DNA of 64,000 bases from Eublepharis macularius (taxonomy: Eukaryota; Chordata; Lepidosauria; Squamata; Eublepharidae): positions 156,432,676 to 156,496,675 of the forward strand of contig NC_072792.1 of assembly GCF_028583425.1 (NCBI RefSeq). Reading direction: 5' to 3'. Shown piece by piece: positions 21,306 to 32,985 of the stretch. The first letter of the stretch is position 1. Every line of letters starts with the position of its first letter. The position numbers were made by a program, and so were the translations under genes. Under the pieces are notes generated by a model that searched no databases, was not told the DNA's origin, and saw only the letters and a list, made by a program, of their open reading frames with translations.

Positions 21306-22265
21306 TTTGGTGGATGGAGGACTTATCTAGCCTTCTTTGAAATGTAAGAGTTCTACAAGCGATTTTTTATATGCATTTAACAGTGGAACATTTAACAGTA
21401 TGGAAAGCTGTAGATTATGTGGGTTCAGGATAGGAAGCAGTGGATTATACCCAAAGATTATCTTCTGCCTGCCAACAATCTTGCTCTCAACAGAAGTATT
21501 CCTTCAATTTCCAAGAGCAAAAGATTTTTTCTATGAACAGAATTTGGATTCATCCCATATTTTCTATATTGTGCAGTACTTTTATGAACCAGGAGATCAT
21601 GAGATACGGCAGGTTTAAAAAAATAAAATAAAATAAAAATACACCTTGCTGGATAAGGCCAAAGGTCTACAAAATGCAGGACTTGGTTCCTACCAGTTGT
21701 CTAACTTGATGTTTCTTGAAAGTTCATAATCATAGCATCAATGTCTATTTCTTGTTCATACTTAGTAAATGATAACCAGAGACATACAAACTCCTACTCG
21801 TAGAAATTACCACTTCATTATCACAGCTAATTGAGAAGATGCTTACATTTTTTTAATCCTTAAAAAAAAACTTTTTAAGGCAGATTCACACAGTAAGCTG
21901 GCAGCTGCAGCATGGGAGCAGCTGGCTGCCTCCCCATGGCTTATTTGCAGTGCCCCTCTGACAGTGTGCAGATTCAAAAATCACCTGGGCACTCTTGCAA
22001 CTTTCATATTGCATATATCTTTCTCCAAGGTAGCAGCTCACATGCCCCTGCAGTAATGTATGAGGTGGCCCTAAGATGGCACCTTATGACACAAAGTCTA
22101 AAGCAGCCATAATTAAAAAGGTGCATATAAAGGGGCATATTCCTGTTTCCCTTCCATGCCATTGTCCCAACCTGAAACGTCTCCCAAAAGCCATTGTTGG
22201 CCCCACTGGGGAAACTTATTCAAACAGAGGAGCTACAAGGGAGATTGGGAAACCCAGAGAAAATG
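21306..22265. other. Intergenic, nothing recognised
   Basis: No supported gene or clear repeat. Confidence 0.5.
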
Positions 22266-22269
22266 ACAG

Positions 22270-22346
22270 AGCGATCCTAAGCAGAGTTACCCTTTCTAAG
22301 TCTGTTGAAGTCACAGGGCATAGAAGAGGGCAACTCTGCTAGGAAC
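22270..22346. repeat. Short palindromic MITE (ATCCTAAGCAGAGTTA family)
   Basis: ATCCTAAGCAGAGTTACCC at one end and GGGCAACTCTGCTAGGA at the other are inverted copies around a TTGAAGTCA centre. The family has several further copies in this window. Confidence 0.7.
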
Positions 22347-23827
22347 ACATTGCAAGTTGTGTAGTTAGGCCTTGAATATTAAGAGGAAACATATTCACTC
22401 TTTTTAAAAAAAACAAAAACTGGTTATAGAAAGTCACTTAGTGAAAAGAAAAAAAAACCTGGAAAACGCCAACACATTCATCTCTGTCTTCTTTTTCTTC
22501 TTATTACATTTATGGGTTCACCCCCATGTTTTTAGGTGGTGAATCATAAGGAGGGGGAGGGGGGAAGGTAGTGTTGCAGTCGTCTTAATTGGGAACAGGA
22601 AATTTTCTTTATGTTTGGGGACAATGATCTGTTTATTAGAAAGGGCTCTTCTATAGTGTGAAGCATCTCTTTGCCCATCTTGCTGCCTGAATAATGCCTC
22701 TTGAGGGTGGCAACACAATAATAGCATCAGAGGCAGCCTCAATGAGGATATAAATAGCTTTCTACCAGACTGAAAGGCCCAATCCATCATTAAGTTGCAT
22801 GCCGCTGCAATGGTGTAGGTGGGTGGGTAAAAAACAACTCCAGTAGAATATAATGGTAACTTGGTACACAGAGGTCCTGTTTCTTAGGTTACATCATTCT
22901 ATAGAGCTATTGTTCCCCAACCTAAATTACAGCTCAGTGCCAAGTAGAGTGAAGTGAACTCCATGCAATGAGCTTTCAGGAAATTTGAAGAAGTGTATGA
23001 CTGATAACATTGAAATTTGCATTGTTATTTGTACTATAGAAACGTCTTTCTTTCTTACATGCCAATGTTTCTATTAGGTACAAATTCTTTTCTGCTAGAC
23101 TTCATAGATATAGTTAATTGAGAAGATATTTGGGTATTAGAGACTCTGTAGCAAAGATTTGTTAAATATAAATTGCAGCCAGGCAATTTCATAGAGATAT
23201 ATTAATAACCCATTCCTCACAATGAATAAACTTTGCACATGCACAGATGACCCAGAAATGTGTGGTCCTGCCAGTTTAGTGTCATTTTGGTTCAGACCAA
23301 GGTAACAAAAGTAGAATTAATGGAAGGTTGGAAACTTGCTTTGTATATAGATAAATTCAACTATATAATGTTGATTTTCAAAAGGTTGAGGTTTGCAATG
23401 TTCTTGAAGGTATCCAAACACCCTTCTAAGGGTATCCATATACGAGTGTTTTGGAAGTAGCTGAAAGCTGTTGATTTTCATTATACTAAAAGATCATATA
23501 TTGACCTTATTTAAAACAAAGTACTCTTACTTGAGAAAACCAATGTATAATGCACTTCAGAAATATTTTATGCATCACATAACACAGAACCATACCTGCC
23601 AAAATTACTACTTTCCTAGTAAACCACAGACTGAACTCAGAGATCAGATCTTTACTGTTTGTGAATGAATGTGACTCAGAATCGATACTGGATCAGTGAC
23701 ATTTTAAAAACACTTTTCACTGGGAAAACAGGATTGTTGGCAGATACGCCTAGAATTGTTGGGTAGGAGGAGAGACGTTCAGCTCCAGGAACTTGACTAT
23801 GTTTAAATACACACTGTAGATTGTACA
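22347..23827. other. Intergenic, nothing recognised
   Basis: No supported gene or clear repeat. Confidence 0.5.
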
Positions 23828-23828
23828 G

Positions 23829-23852
23829 GCTTCTCGGCCTTTTGGCTAAGAT
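23829..23852 (+). pseudogene. U2 snRNA 5' fragment (second)
   Basis: GCTTCTCGGCCTTTTGGCTA AGAT is identical to the beginning of vertebrate U2 snRNA (positions about 4-27) and then diverges. It is a very short 5' fragment and not a gene. Confidence 0.7.
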
Positions 23853-26307
23853 TGTACTACTGGCTTATTACTTAGATGCAACTGCTTTTCAGTAGCTTTT
23901 CACAAATGAATATACACATGTATGCACGCGCACACATACATAATGCACCCCATCTGTTCCCTTCTCTCTCACTTCATGGTCTCTCAGTCTTACCCCCAAA
24001 TACCTTCCATTTCTCCTCCTTTATCTTATTCTCAGTTTTGTCTGTTCTCTCAAACCCAGCCTCTTCTTCTTCTGTCTTACTCCATAGCTAAATGGCTTCC
24101 TTCCTTTGCTCTCCCTACTTTACACAGTCTCCTCCTATCTCTTTCCTACTCTATCATCACCCGCTTCTTGGATCACCCTCACTTCCATCTGTGTCACCGA
24201 TCATCCTAGCTGCAATTGCATTTTCTACCTCAGTTTTGCCCACTTTGTCACTAACTTCCTCTCTCCATCCCAAACACCTCTAGCTACTTACGCCTATTTC
24301 CCCTCCCCCACTCCTCATTTATCTCACCTTGTGGGAAATGCTGCGTACTATTCATCCTCACAGCAGGGTAGGTGGCTTCCTTGCAAGTAAAATCAGGAAG
24401 GCATAAATCTTCTTTAAAGCAATTAGAAGATAGCCAACCAGAACTGATTGTGAACAAGAGAATGTATTCACATTGCGTATTTCCTAGAAACGTAAAAAAT
24501 CTCCAGAAATTTTGAAACCATTTCCTTCACTTTTTTCCCCCAGGAAAAAATTGAAATTTGAAGGGAAATTGAAACATGTACAATACTTTCTTGTTAACTT
24601 ATTTTAGTGCATTAAACCATATAAAATGCATCATTTATAACAACATAGAAAACTGTACTATCTGGGATATTTTGGGAGTTTAAAAGTACAAAAGTACTAT
24701 ATCAGCGATAAATGGTGGTGATTCATGCAAATTTTCAGTATCTACCCAACACATTACTGTTTCCTTTCTTAATGCATCTTTGTCTTTAGGCACAAAATTC
24801 TCCCACATATTATTTTCTCCTCCATTACATTACTATAAAAACTTCAGTTTGTAATCCCTTTCATTCCTTGTCACATGCACATTAAACTCCTTTAAATCAG
24901 AGATTTAAAATTCTAAGACATACTTTTCATTTTGTTGCTGTAAATACTCGGGGCCATCATCTCCAAGCAGTTACTAACAGTTCTGCTTCTCAGTCAATCC
25001 AGGATTTGTTCTCCAAGCTAAATATCTCACTTGAATTTTTCTCATTTTATATTGTCAGCAGAGGCATTGGCTGAATTACATATTTTCAGCAAAGTACAAA
25101 TTAATAGCTTGCAAATAACAATGTGTAGTACAGCTTTTAAAAACTATTAAGCAGGATTTTTTTTTGGTATTCTCATCTTTTAAGCCTTGTGCAGATCTAA
25201 TTCCTGACATTACTTAACCATAGTTAAAAGTTTGAACCCCATTTTAAAATCATGGTTAAATGTGAACCTGAGTTAGCCTTAACGACACAGCAGTTACTGC
25301 TGATGTAATGCTTGACTAAGGTTAAGGTGGGAAACAGGAATTAGCATTCCAGAAGCAAAAAGGATTGTGTAGAATTGCACCCAAATGCCAAATCACGTTT
25401 GTGCAACGTAGGAGTACCCTGTGCATATGCAAAAATTGGGCCATCTTTAGAAATTAACACAGGGCTGCTCCAAGTCTGAGGAGCCATCACAGACTTTGAT
25501 GGACTGAGGATCTGATTCAATATAAGACACCTTCATGTTTTCATGTAGTGGCAATAAAACTAGCTAAACATTAATTAGAACAGCAGTCAAACCTTGAAAG
25601 TGGGATCCACTGCAGCTGCACAACTGGGAAGCTGAACTTTGCAATGAATGTTGCCACAGTGATTGTGTTTGGCCCTTCCACTGCACAGTCAAGACTAATG
25701 AACTTGTAGAATTCTCTACCAGGGGGTATGGTAATGGCCACTGGTTTTGTTGGCTTTAAAGGGGGATTAGGCAAATCCATGGTGGATAGCTATATCCAGT
25801 ATGACTAAATACAAAACCAAAATCCTTTCATTAGGACCAACTGAAATAAAGTAATACATCATGCTCAAAAACTTTTTTGAGTTCTTCAGAGCTCTTCATC
25901 AGGCTGGATGTTAAAACAAAAAGAGGAGTAAAGACAGAAAAACACATCTTTCAGGCCATGGTGCTGAGGCTGCTGAACGCGTAGGATGCTTAGCACAGTG
26001 GTTCTCAGCAGGTGGTTCGTGTACCTGTACCATCGGTGGGATGCAGAAGTGGTTTAGATGGGATGTAGGATTTTCATACCTAAGGAATTGCTTTAACTAA
26101 GAATTTTCATGACTAAAAATTTCAGTCCCTATGATCACCTACAGGTGTGATGTGCTGTTTCCTGCAGAACCTACCTGGCGTGAATTATTCATCTGTGACC
26201 TTCTGGCATGCTACTAAAAATAACAAAATGCCTGAAAACATATAAATGTCCTCCTTGGAAAAAGTGGGCTTTGTTTCTATGATGGTGGGACCCAGGTTCT
26301 TTGATGG
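23853..26307. other. Intergenic, mostly unannotated
   Basis: No supported gene. The Ser/Leu-rich open frames around 23.9-24.4 kb come from a pyrimidine-rich tract (TCTCCTCC-type sequence) and have no domain. The 3' tail of a tRNA SINE (GATCTGATTCAATATAAGAC, CTTCATGT) is visible at about 25,510-25,545. Confidence 0.5.
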
Positions 26308-26315
26308 GGTGATTG

Positions 26316-26537
26316 TAGGGTTGCCAGATCCAGGTTGGGAAATTCCTGGGGATTTGGGGTGGGTGGGTGGAGCCTGGAGAGAGCAGGGTTTGAGGAGGGG
26401 AGGGACCTCTGTGGGGTATAATGCCATAGAGTTTACCTTTCAAAATAGCCATTTTCTCCAAAGGAACTGATCTCTTTGGCCTGGAGATCAGTTACTCAGA
26501 GAGATCTCCAGCTACCAACTGGAGGCTGGCAACCCTA
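26316..26537. mobile_element. hAT-like MITE, TAGGGTTGCCA ends, exact 8-bp duplication
   Basis: It starts TAGGGTTGCCAG and ends CTGGCAACCCTA, a perfect 12-bp terminal inverted repeat. GGTGATTG occurs at 26,308-26,315 and 26,538-26,545 as an exact duplication. The interior (CTGGAGATCAGTT, GGGGTATAATGCCATAGAG) is typical of a very abundant squamate repeat. Non-coding. Confidence 0.85.
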
Positions 26538-26884
26538 GGTGATTGGTAGGGTGTAAGATACGAAAGGCTGAGAACAACTGGCTTACCAAACTCCAGTGGA
26601 CACAAAGTGTGGCTAGCTGGTATCAGATTTTACCCTAGCGTCCTGGGAACAGGAGCAAAAATGGAGGCCAGTTGCAAATGTATCTACCATTAGTTGAGAA
26701 ACATTTGGTAAATAATGGTTATTACATATCCTTGACAGACCAACAATCTGACTCATTATAAAGAAGCTTCATTTGTATATTTTACTTTCTGACTGCTAGG
26801 TGATATTACCTAAATTGCCTTCCATTGATTTGTTACCCAACAGGTTACCTGAAGTTAAGTTTTCTTCTGCTTTCTGCCAGCCCT

Positions 26885-27108
26885 GGTCTATTGGGGTTAG
26901 TGGGTCAGATTAGGAACTTGGAGACCCAGGTTTAAATCCTCATTCTGCCCTGGAAGTTTGCTGGATGACCTTGGGCCACTCACATGCTTTCAGCCTAACC
27001 TACCTCATAGGATTATGAGGACGAAATGGAGGAGAGAGGAACAATGCTTTGTGTCCTCAATAGGGAGGAAAGTGGGGAATAAATGAAGTAAACAAATAAA
27101 ATTAATTT
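26885..27108 (+). repeat. tRNA-derived SINE
   Basis: Head remnant TTGGGGTTAGTGGGTCAGAT, then GAGACCCAGGTTTAAATCC, TTGGGCCACTCACA, and the tail AATAAATGAAGTAAACAAAT. Confidence 0.8.
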
Positions 27109-27155
27109 CAAGAGATCCTTGGGAGGATCAGCTGCATTGTATTATTCCTAAAGGC

Positions 27156-27345
27156 GAGGATGGCGAGCCTCCAGGTGGGGCCTGGAGATTTCCTGGAATT
27201 GCAAGTGATCATCAAATCACAAAGTTCAATTCTCCCAGCGAAAAGGGCTGCTTTGGTGCGTGGGTTCAATAGGACTCTGCTGAGGGCCCTCCCCAGGTTC
27301 CATCCCCAAATCTCCAGTCATTTCCCAACTCAGTTGGCAACTCTA
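27156..27345. mobile_element. hAT-like MITE, diverged copy with exact 8-bp duplication
   Basis: The right end GTTGGCAACTCTA matches the TAGGGTTGCC family, while the left end (GAGGATGGCGAGCCTCC) is diverged. CTAAAGGC flanks at 27,148-27,155 and 27,346-27,353 are identical, which fixes the boundaries despite the decayed end. Confidence 0.75.
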
Positions 27346-27407
27346 CTAAAGGCAGAGTGTTTTGTTGCTTCTCTGTCCCAGTAGGCCTCAGTGCATCCTG
27401 AAATCTA

Positions 27408-27662
27408 GTTTAGTGTAGTGGGTAAGAGCAGTGGGGCTCTAACCTGGAGAACCGGGTTTGATTCTCCACTCCTCCACTTGAAGCAAGCTCGGTGACCTTG
27501 GGTCAGTCACAGCTTCTAGGAGCTCTCTCAGCCCCACCCACCTCACAGGGTGATTGTTGTTGTGGAGATAATAATGACATACTTTGTAAACCGCTCTAAG
27601 TGGGTGTTAAGTCATCCTGAAGGGCGGTATATAAATCAAATGTTGTTGCTGTTGTTGTTACT
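27408..27662 (+). repeat. tRNA-derived SINE, well preserved
   Basis: Head TAGTGTAGTGGGTAAGAGCA, B-box-like GGGTTTGATTCTCCACTCCT, body TGACCTTGGGTCAGTCACAG, tail CTGAAGGGCGGTATATAAAT followed by TTG repeats. The R4-type LINE abuts its 3' tail. Confidence 0.9.
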
Positions 27663-27982
27663 TGAATTATCTGAAACACAATCAACAATAAGCAGAGGTC
27701 ACATGTTATTATAGATTGGCCTTGCTAAACTGATACAAGTTTCCACCGGAGACCTAAGTATCAACCAGATATCGGCATAATATGTATGCTGTTCCAAGTA
27801 GCGCCCTCTTTTGCAATTCGGTAGGTGTTATGTCAGAAAGCTGCAGTTTTTCCATATGAATTTGCAAAGTTTTTCGAGATGGTTCCAAGTGCCCTGATGA
27901 CAATGGGGACTACTGCTGCATTCTTCTTCCATAGTCAGTTGGTTTCTATTGCCAGATCTCTATATTTAATCATTTTTTCTTG

Positions 27983-28335
27983 TTAATTTTCTTCGACTCT
28001 GGCATCCCCAGGAATTGCAATGTCAATTATCCAGACTTTTTGATTTTCCACGACTGTTACGTCTGGTGTATTATGTTCAAGGTGCTGATCAGTTTGAATT
28101 CTGAAATACCACAAGATCTTGACTTGTTCATTTTCTAGCACCTTTTCCACTTGACGTTCCCATGAATTCTTTGATATTGGCAAGTTATACTTTTTACACA
28201 ATGACCAATGAATCAGCTTTGCAACCCCGTCATGTCTAGCTTTGTAGTCCATCTGTGCAATTTTGCTGCATTCAGAGATAAGGTGGGACACAGTCTCATC
28301 TTTTTCCTGGCAAAGTCGACATTTTGGATTTTCAC
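27983..28335 (-). pseudogene. R4-type zinc knuckle and restriction-like endonuclease
   Basis: Minus-strand translation gives CRLCQEKDETVSHLISEC, a CCHC zinc knuckle. About 80 residues downstream is TPDVTVVENQKVWIIDIAIP, with the PD...D catalytic arrangement of the restriction-like endonuclease that nicks target DNA. A stop follows shortly after DARVEEN. The segment between this and the RT (28.34-28.76 kb) continues in other frames. Confidence 0.8.
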
Positions 28336-29029
28336 TGATTTTCTAAATTTTGGCTTTCATAACATTTGTTTGCAATGCTTGTTCTTGTGCTGCGAAGATC
28401 AGACCTTCAGTTTCTTTCTTGATTGTACCCATCTTCAACCATGCCCAAGTTAGGCTGTTATCACTTTTTCCTTCAATATTTTTTAGATGTTGCCCATGTA
28501 AGGGTTTGTTCTTCCAGTCATTTAATCTATTCTCCAAGTTTTTTCTTGTATTCAGCTTTTGTTTGTTGTTTTTAATATATTCTCTGTTTTCACAGCCTGA
28601 AGTATTTTTTCTGTACTTCTACTGATGCAATCATTCAGGCCTCTCTTTTCTTCTTCCACGACCTGATGTATTTGTAACAGTCCTCTTCCACCAGTTTTTC
28701 GTGGTAAATATAGCCTGCCAACGTCACTTTTGGGATGAAAAAAATGATGCATGTTCATTAGTTTTCATGTTTTTCGATCCAATTTTTCTAAATCACTTTG
28801 TGTACAATCTATTATTCCAGCTGGATATCTGATCACTGGAATTTCCCATGTATTTATGGCCTTGATTGTATTGCCACCATTTAATTTTGACTTCAGAATT
28901 TTTCATACTCTCTTGATATATTCTTTCTGAGTCAGTTCTTTTACTTTCACATGCAGGATGTTATCTAATTCTCATATTCCAAGATAATTATAATTTTCAT
29001 TGTTTGATAATGATATCATGTCACCATTT

Positions 29030-29425
29030 TCAAGTTCTATAGTCAATATTTTTTACTTTTCCCCACCGCATGGAGAGTACTGCACATTTGTCTAAGCCAA
29101 ATTTCATTTGAATATCATCACTGTATATTTTCACTATATTAAGCAATGATTCAAGTTCAGTGGGACTCTTTGCATACAATTTCAAATCATCCATGTACAG
29201 GAGATGGTTTATTTTCCCAGCCTGATCAGAAATATAATAACCCATTTTTGTTTTCTCTAGGACCATTGTCAAGGAGATTAATGAGATCTTGAATAATAAA
29301 GGCAACAAGGAGTCCCCTTGAAATATACCTCTTTTAATACAAACTTCCCCAATTTCTTCACCATAGGCCATTAACATGGTTAATGTTATTATTATTTTGC
29401 ACCCAGCACCATCTAACCCAGCCAA
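29030..29425 (-). pseudogene. R4-type reverse transcriptase fragment
   Basis: About 130 codons are open. They contain RGIFQGDSLLPLLF, which corresponds to the conserved GxxQGD box of non-LTR reverse transcriptases, and HLLYMDDLKLYAKS, the catalytic box with YMDD in place of the more common YADD. DKCAVLSMRWGKV follows, as is usual in R4-like elements. Upstream fingers and the N-terminal zinc fingers are missing, so the copy is 5'-truncated. Confidence 0.85.
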
Positions 29426-29698
29426 GTCTGCAAGTCAGCCTACATATTCCGGAAGATGAAGGTCATCCTGTCATGCCCACAAACATTCCAGCTCCCCCTC
29501 CCCCTTTACATCCAGCCTGAAGAGTTCTGGGGGATTGGAAAGCTTTGCTTGCTGGTTTGTGTCATTTTGGTTGGATTCATAAACGCACAAACAAAATCAA
29601 ATTTTGTTGATGTTAATATATAGACACGCATGTACACACACTCCTACATACACAGATTTTTAAGGCAAGCAACTAACGTTAGTTGGGACATATTTCAA

Positions 29699-29932
29699 TA
29701 ATAACAACATTCGATTTATATACTGCCCTTCAGGACAACTTAATGCCCACTCAGAGCAGTTTACAAAGTATGTTGTTGTTATTCCCACAACAAAACACCC
29801 TGTGAGGTGAGTGGGGCTGAGAGACTCCAGAGAGCTGTGACTAGCCCAAGGTCACCCAGCTGGCTTCAAGTGGGGAATCAAACCCGGTTCCCCAGATTAG
29901 AGTCCCCGAGCTCTTAACCACTCTAACCTGAA
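29699..29932 (-). repeat. tRNA-derived SINE
   Basis: Minus-strand copy. The tail ATTCGATTTATATACTGCCC lies at the left and the head side TTAACCACTCTAACC at the right. TGACTAGCCCAAGGTCACCC is the inverted body. Confidence 0.85.
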
Positions 29933-29933
29933 C

Positions 29934-30045
29934 TGGGTTTGATCCCCCACGCCTCCACTTGAAGCCAGCTGGGTGGCCTTGGGCTTGTCACAGGAGCTCT
30001 CTCAGCCCCACCCACCTCACAGGGTGTTTTGTTGTGAGGACCAAC
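29934..30045 (+). repeat. Partial tRNA-derived SINE, head to head with the previous one
   Basis: GGGTTTGATCCCCCACGCCT and TTGAAGCCAGCTGGGTGGCC, then CACCTCACAGGGTGTTTTGT. It is truncated at both ends and directly adjoins a minus-strand copy, so the two could pair. Confidence 0.75.
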
Positions 30046-30113
30046 AAGTCTCCCTACAACTGTTTCAAAACGCTGCTGGGTTGGCGCGATGCTGTGCTTA
30101 TTTCCGTCTGGGT

Positions 30114-30350
30114 AGTTTCAGGAGGGTAGCCCTGTTAGTCTGCAGAAGAACGTCAGGATTGTAGTCCAGTGGCACCTGAGAGACCCACAAGATTTTCAGG
30201 GTTTCAGCTCTCCGCCTTCAGAACTCCCTTCTTCAGATGCTCAAAGTGATACCTTTGTTCTGATGAAGGGACCTCTGGCTCTGGAAAGCTCACACCCTGG
30301 AAATCTCGTGGGTCCCTCAGGTGCCACTGGACTCCAATCCCGCTACTCCC
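30114..30350 (+). repeat. Diverged copy of the hairpin family
   Basis: Begins GTAGCCCTGTTAGTCTGCAG, includes GTAGTCCAGTGGCACCTGAG, and ends with the inverted counterpart CTCAGGTGCCACTGGACTCC. The arms are imperfect. It lies just upstream of the SPATA13 CpG island. Confidence 0.65.
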
Positions 30351-30399
30351 ATCCGCTCCCCCTCTTAGCAGGATCTTCCGTCCGACCATCACCTGAGAG

Positions 30400-31106
30400 C
30401 CTCTCTTTGCCCAGCCCGGAAAAGGAGGCGGGAAAAAGCGACGCCTGGCTGAGCGAGCGTTTGCCGGCGGGGCCAGCGCTTTGAAAATGTAAATGGCTCT
30501 GCCAAGCGAGAGGCATTATCAATTTATCATGGAGCCCTTCCTCCCGCCGCTTCCTTAGCTGTCCCGCTGGGTCAAACTCCCGGCGTCTGGTGCAGATAAA
30601 AAGCGGGCAGGGATTCATGAGAGGCCAGAGAGGGGGGCATCTATAGGGGCGGGTGGGGACCTCGGACCGGCTCTGAGGAAAAAGGACAGGGGGCGAACCT
30701 TTCCTTCTCTGAAGAAAAAACGAGCCGAAGGAGGAGAGAGGATAGAAAAGCGCGGGGAGTCTTTTGAGCGCCACCTCGTTCTCGCTGCTTTCTCCCGAGC
30801 CAGCGGGTCCCTCTGACTGAGGCGCTTCGCCTTCCCGGCCAGCTACTTTCCTCCTTCCCCTCCCGCCCCGGCGCTCCTGCTGCTGCCTTGCTCTCCCCTC
30901 CCTCTGTTCCGGTGGCTACCATAGTGATGCGTGGAAGCGGATTAGCGCACACCCAGGGGGAAAGCAGCCGCCGCCGCCACGGGAGGAGGGGTGTGAGCTC
31001 CTCCTCCTCCTCCAGTGTCGGGGTGACGGACTGAGGAGGGCCCGGGGTGCCGCGCCTTCCGATTCGGCCGGCTGGACTTGCGCGCAGAAGTTTGTCGGCT
31101 TTCCAG
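30400..31106 (+). promoter_or_regulatory. SPATA13: CpG-island promoter of SPATA13
   Basis: CpG density rises sharply from about 30,400 (GCGACGCCTGGC, GAGCGAGCG, GCCGGCGGGGCC) through 31,160 and then falls back to the AT-rich background. A GGGGCGGG Sp1-type box is at about 30,646. No convincing TATA box is seen at a fixed distance, so dispersed initiation is likely. The start of transcription cannot be set from sequence alone. The island ends at the splice donor of exon 1, which supports promoter function for the downstream gene. Confidence 0.7.
30780..31106 (+). other. SPATA13: SPATA13 exon 1 (5' UTR), 5' boundary unknown
   Basis: A good donor, TTTCCAG|GTAAAC, ends the CpG-rich sequence at 31,106. 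Its phase is compatible with exon 2. The frame that would continue into exon 2 has an upstream stop (TGA 31,032-31,034) and no ATG after it, so exon 1 is non-coding in that frame. It holds a 35-codon upstream ORF starting at ATG 30,927 and ending at 31,034, if transcription begins upstream of it. The 5' boundary given here is only a placeholder. Confidence 0.5.
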
Positions 31107-32587
31107 GTAAACGGCTGCCGGTTTGGGGGAGGGCGGGCGCATGGCCGCCTTTGGCCCCGGGGAGCGCCTCAGGTCGAGCCGTTTTTATTTTGTGAGATGA
31201 AGAAAGGAGGAGGCGCTCCGGAGGCCAGCAGGTGCTTTTTGCCGCACAGAAAGTTATACGCGAGCTGAACTTCGGAACCCAAAGAGATGTGGAGGGATCC
31301 GTTGCCGGCTAGGGAGACAATGACTAGTTGAAGCAGTTTTTTAAAAAACCGGTAGGTTGGTAGCAATGGACCCTTATGGGGGGGCGTCTTTTTACATTGT
31401 ATTTTTGCATTGTTTTTAGAGGTGTGGCTATCAACCAGATATACAGTGCAGTCCTAAACAAAGCAAAGTTTCAATGGGCTAGACTGGAGGATTGCACTGA
31501 TAATGCAGTGTGTGGGGTAATCCCCCCTCCTTTCCCTTCTCCACATCTTTCATCTCCACCCTTTGCATTTTATTCTTTTGAAGTGTGTGTTTTTTATGTT
31601 GTGAAAACCATTAGCTTGACCCAGTCCCTGTCTTTACATTTAAAATCTAATCAGAATTAGAGGAGTGTAGGCTTGTGAGGGAATAGTGGAGTCTGAAGTT
31701 TCTTGCAGTATTGTGCTGGATCCATTTTAAAGCAGCCCCCTTGTAAATATTTAGATTGAAGTTAGCATTCGTGTGAACAAATTAGTTCTCTTGTGAATGC
31801 TTGAATAGAGTAGCATGGGGGTTAGTGGGTGAGATGTGAAGTGTCTCACTACCAAAGCACCACTATTGAAATATATTGTGTTCTTTTAATGGAATAAGAT
31901 TCATATATAAATAAAAGAATGAACATACTAAGTCTGAGTTAAATTGTGAGATGGAAGGTATTATAAATTCCAAGTATTTGTATCACCCATGCATCACATA
32001 TTGACTGTATCTTTCTTCAGGGAATGAAAACAAGATTGAAAAGCTTAATAATTGTTTGAATTTTTAGACTTCACTGTGGAATGTTAATGTGTAGCTTGTT
32101 TGTGTCTGTTGGTGGATGTTTCATTTTTAGTTTTTTCCCCCTATACACTTTCTACTATTCATTAAACTATGGACTGTGATGAAAATGCACTGTTTAAAGC
32201 CTGTGAACTTTTTGTCTTCTATTTCTTTGCACTGCCTCTTCACAGCTACTTGGGGGTGGGGGGGAGCTCTTCCTTTTACAGATTAGCCCAGACAGTTCAC
32301 ATGTTCAAAAGACTGCTCTCCAATGAGAAATGTTGATCTAGCAAGAGTGATTTATTTGCAGATCACCTTCCAGGATGCTCTCCATGCATGCAAAAGACTT
32401 GAGTGTGTGGAGTAAAGTTCTTTGTATCTACTTTGGACTGTGCACTCTATAGTCCTTGGTAGATCAAGTCCACATCACCTGACAGATGGTCAGTGTAATT
32501 GGGTTATGAATCCTGGCTCCCTTCCCCCTTTCTTCCCCAGTAGGTGATAGCTGCTGTCAGAATTGACTACACCAAATATATTAGAGC

Positions 32588-32838
32588 TAGTTTGGTGTAG
32601 TGGTTAAGAGCGTGCGACTCTAATTTGGAGAACCGGATTTGATTCCCCACTCCTCCACTTGAAGCCAGCTTGGTGACATTGGGTCAGTCACAGCTTCTAG
32701 GAGCTCTCTCAGCCTCACCCACCTCACAGGGTGATTGTTGTTGTGGGAATAATGATAACATACTTTGTAAATCGCTCTGAGTGGGTGTTAAGTCATCCTG
32801 AAGGGCCGTATATACATTGAATATTATTATTATTTGTG
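32588..32838 (+). repeat. tRNA-derived SINE in intron 1
   Basis: TTTGGTGTAGTGGTTAAGAG head, GGATTTGATTCCCCACTCCT B-box region, GGGTCAGTCACAGCTTC body, CCTGAAGGGCCGTATATACA tail and ATT repeats. One of the best preserved copies. Confidence 0.9.
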
Positions 32839-32904
32839 GCAAAGTGGTATGTGCAATGGCTAAAAATCTGAGGACCAAAGAAAGCGGACTTACAGTTTTT
32901 TACA

Positions 32905-32985
32905 GTACAATTCTAAGCAGAGTTACATTTTTCTAAATTCATGGATTTTGTTGGGCTTAGAAGGGTGCAACTCTGCTTAGGATCA
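32905..32985. repeat. Short palindromic MITE in intron 1
   Basis: TTCTAAGCAGAGTTACATTT and GGTGCAACTCTGCTTAGGAT are inverted copies around a short centre, as in the copies at 22.3, 48.5 and 51.9 kb. Confidence 0.7.

Larger units (their letters stand above)
27663..29445 (-). mobile_element. Decayed R4-clade non-LTR retrotransposon
   Basis: On the minus strand the 5'-truncated element encodes, in order, a reverse transcriptase part, a linker, a CCHC-type zinc knuckle and a restriction-like endonuclease, then a short 3' end joining the SINE tail at about 27,663. This order (RT first, endonuclease last) is that of the R2/R4/NeSL group and excludes L1, L2 and CR1. Stops and frameshifts break the frame many times, so it is dead. 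Insertion is next to the TTG tail of the preceding SINE. An opposite-strand SINE lies beyond at 29.7 kb. Confidence 0.8.

Noticed and set aside
23876..24390. Ser/Leu-rich small proteins
   Set aside because: Pyrimidine-rich low-complexity tract; no homology and several frames are open at once.
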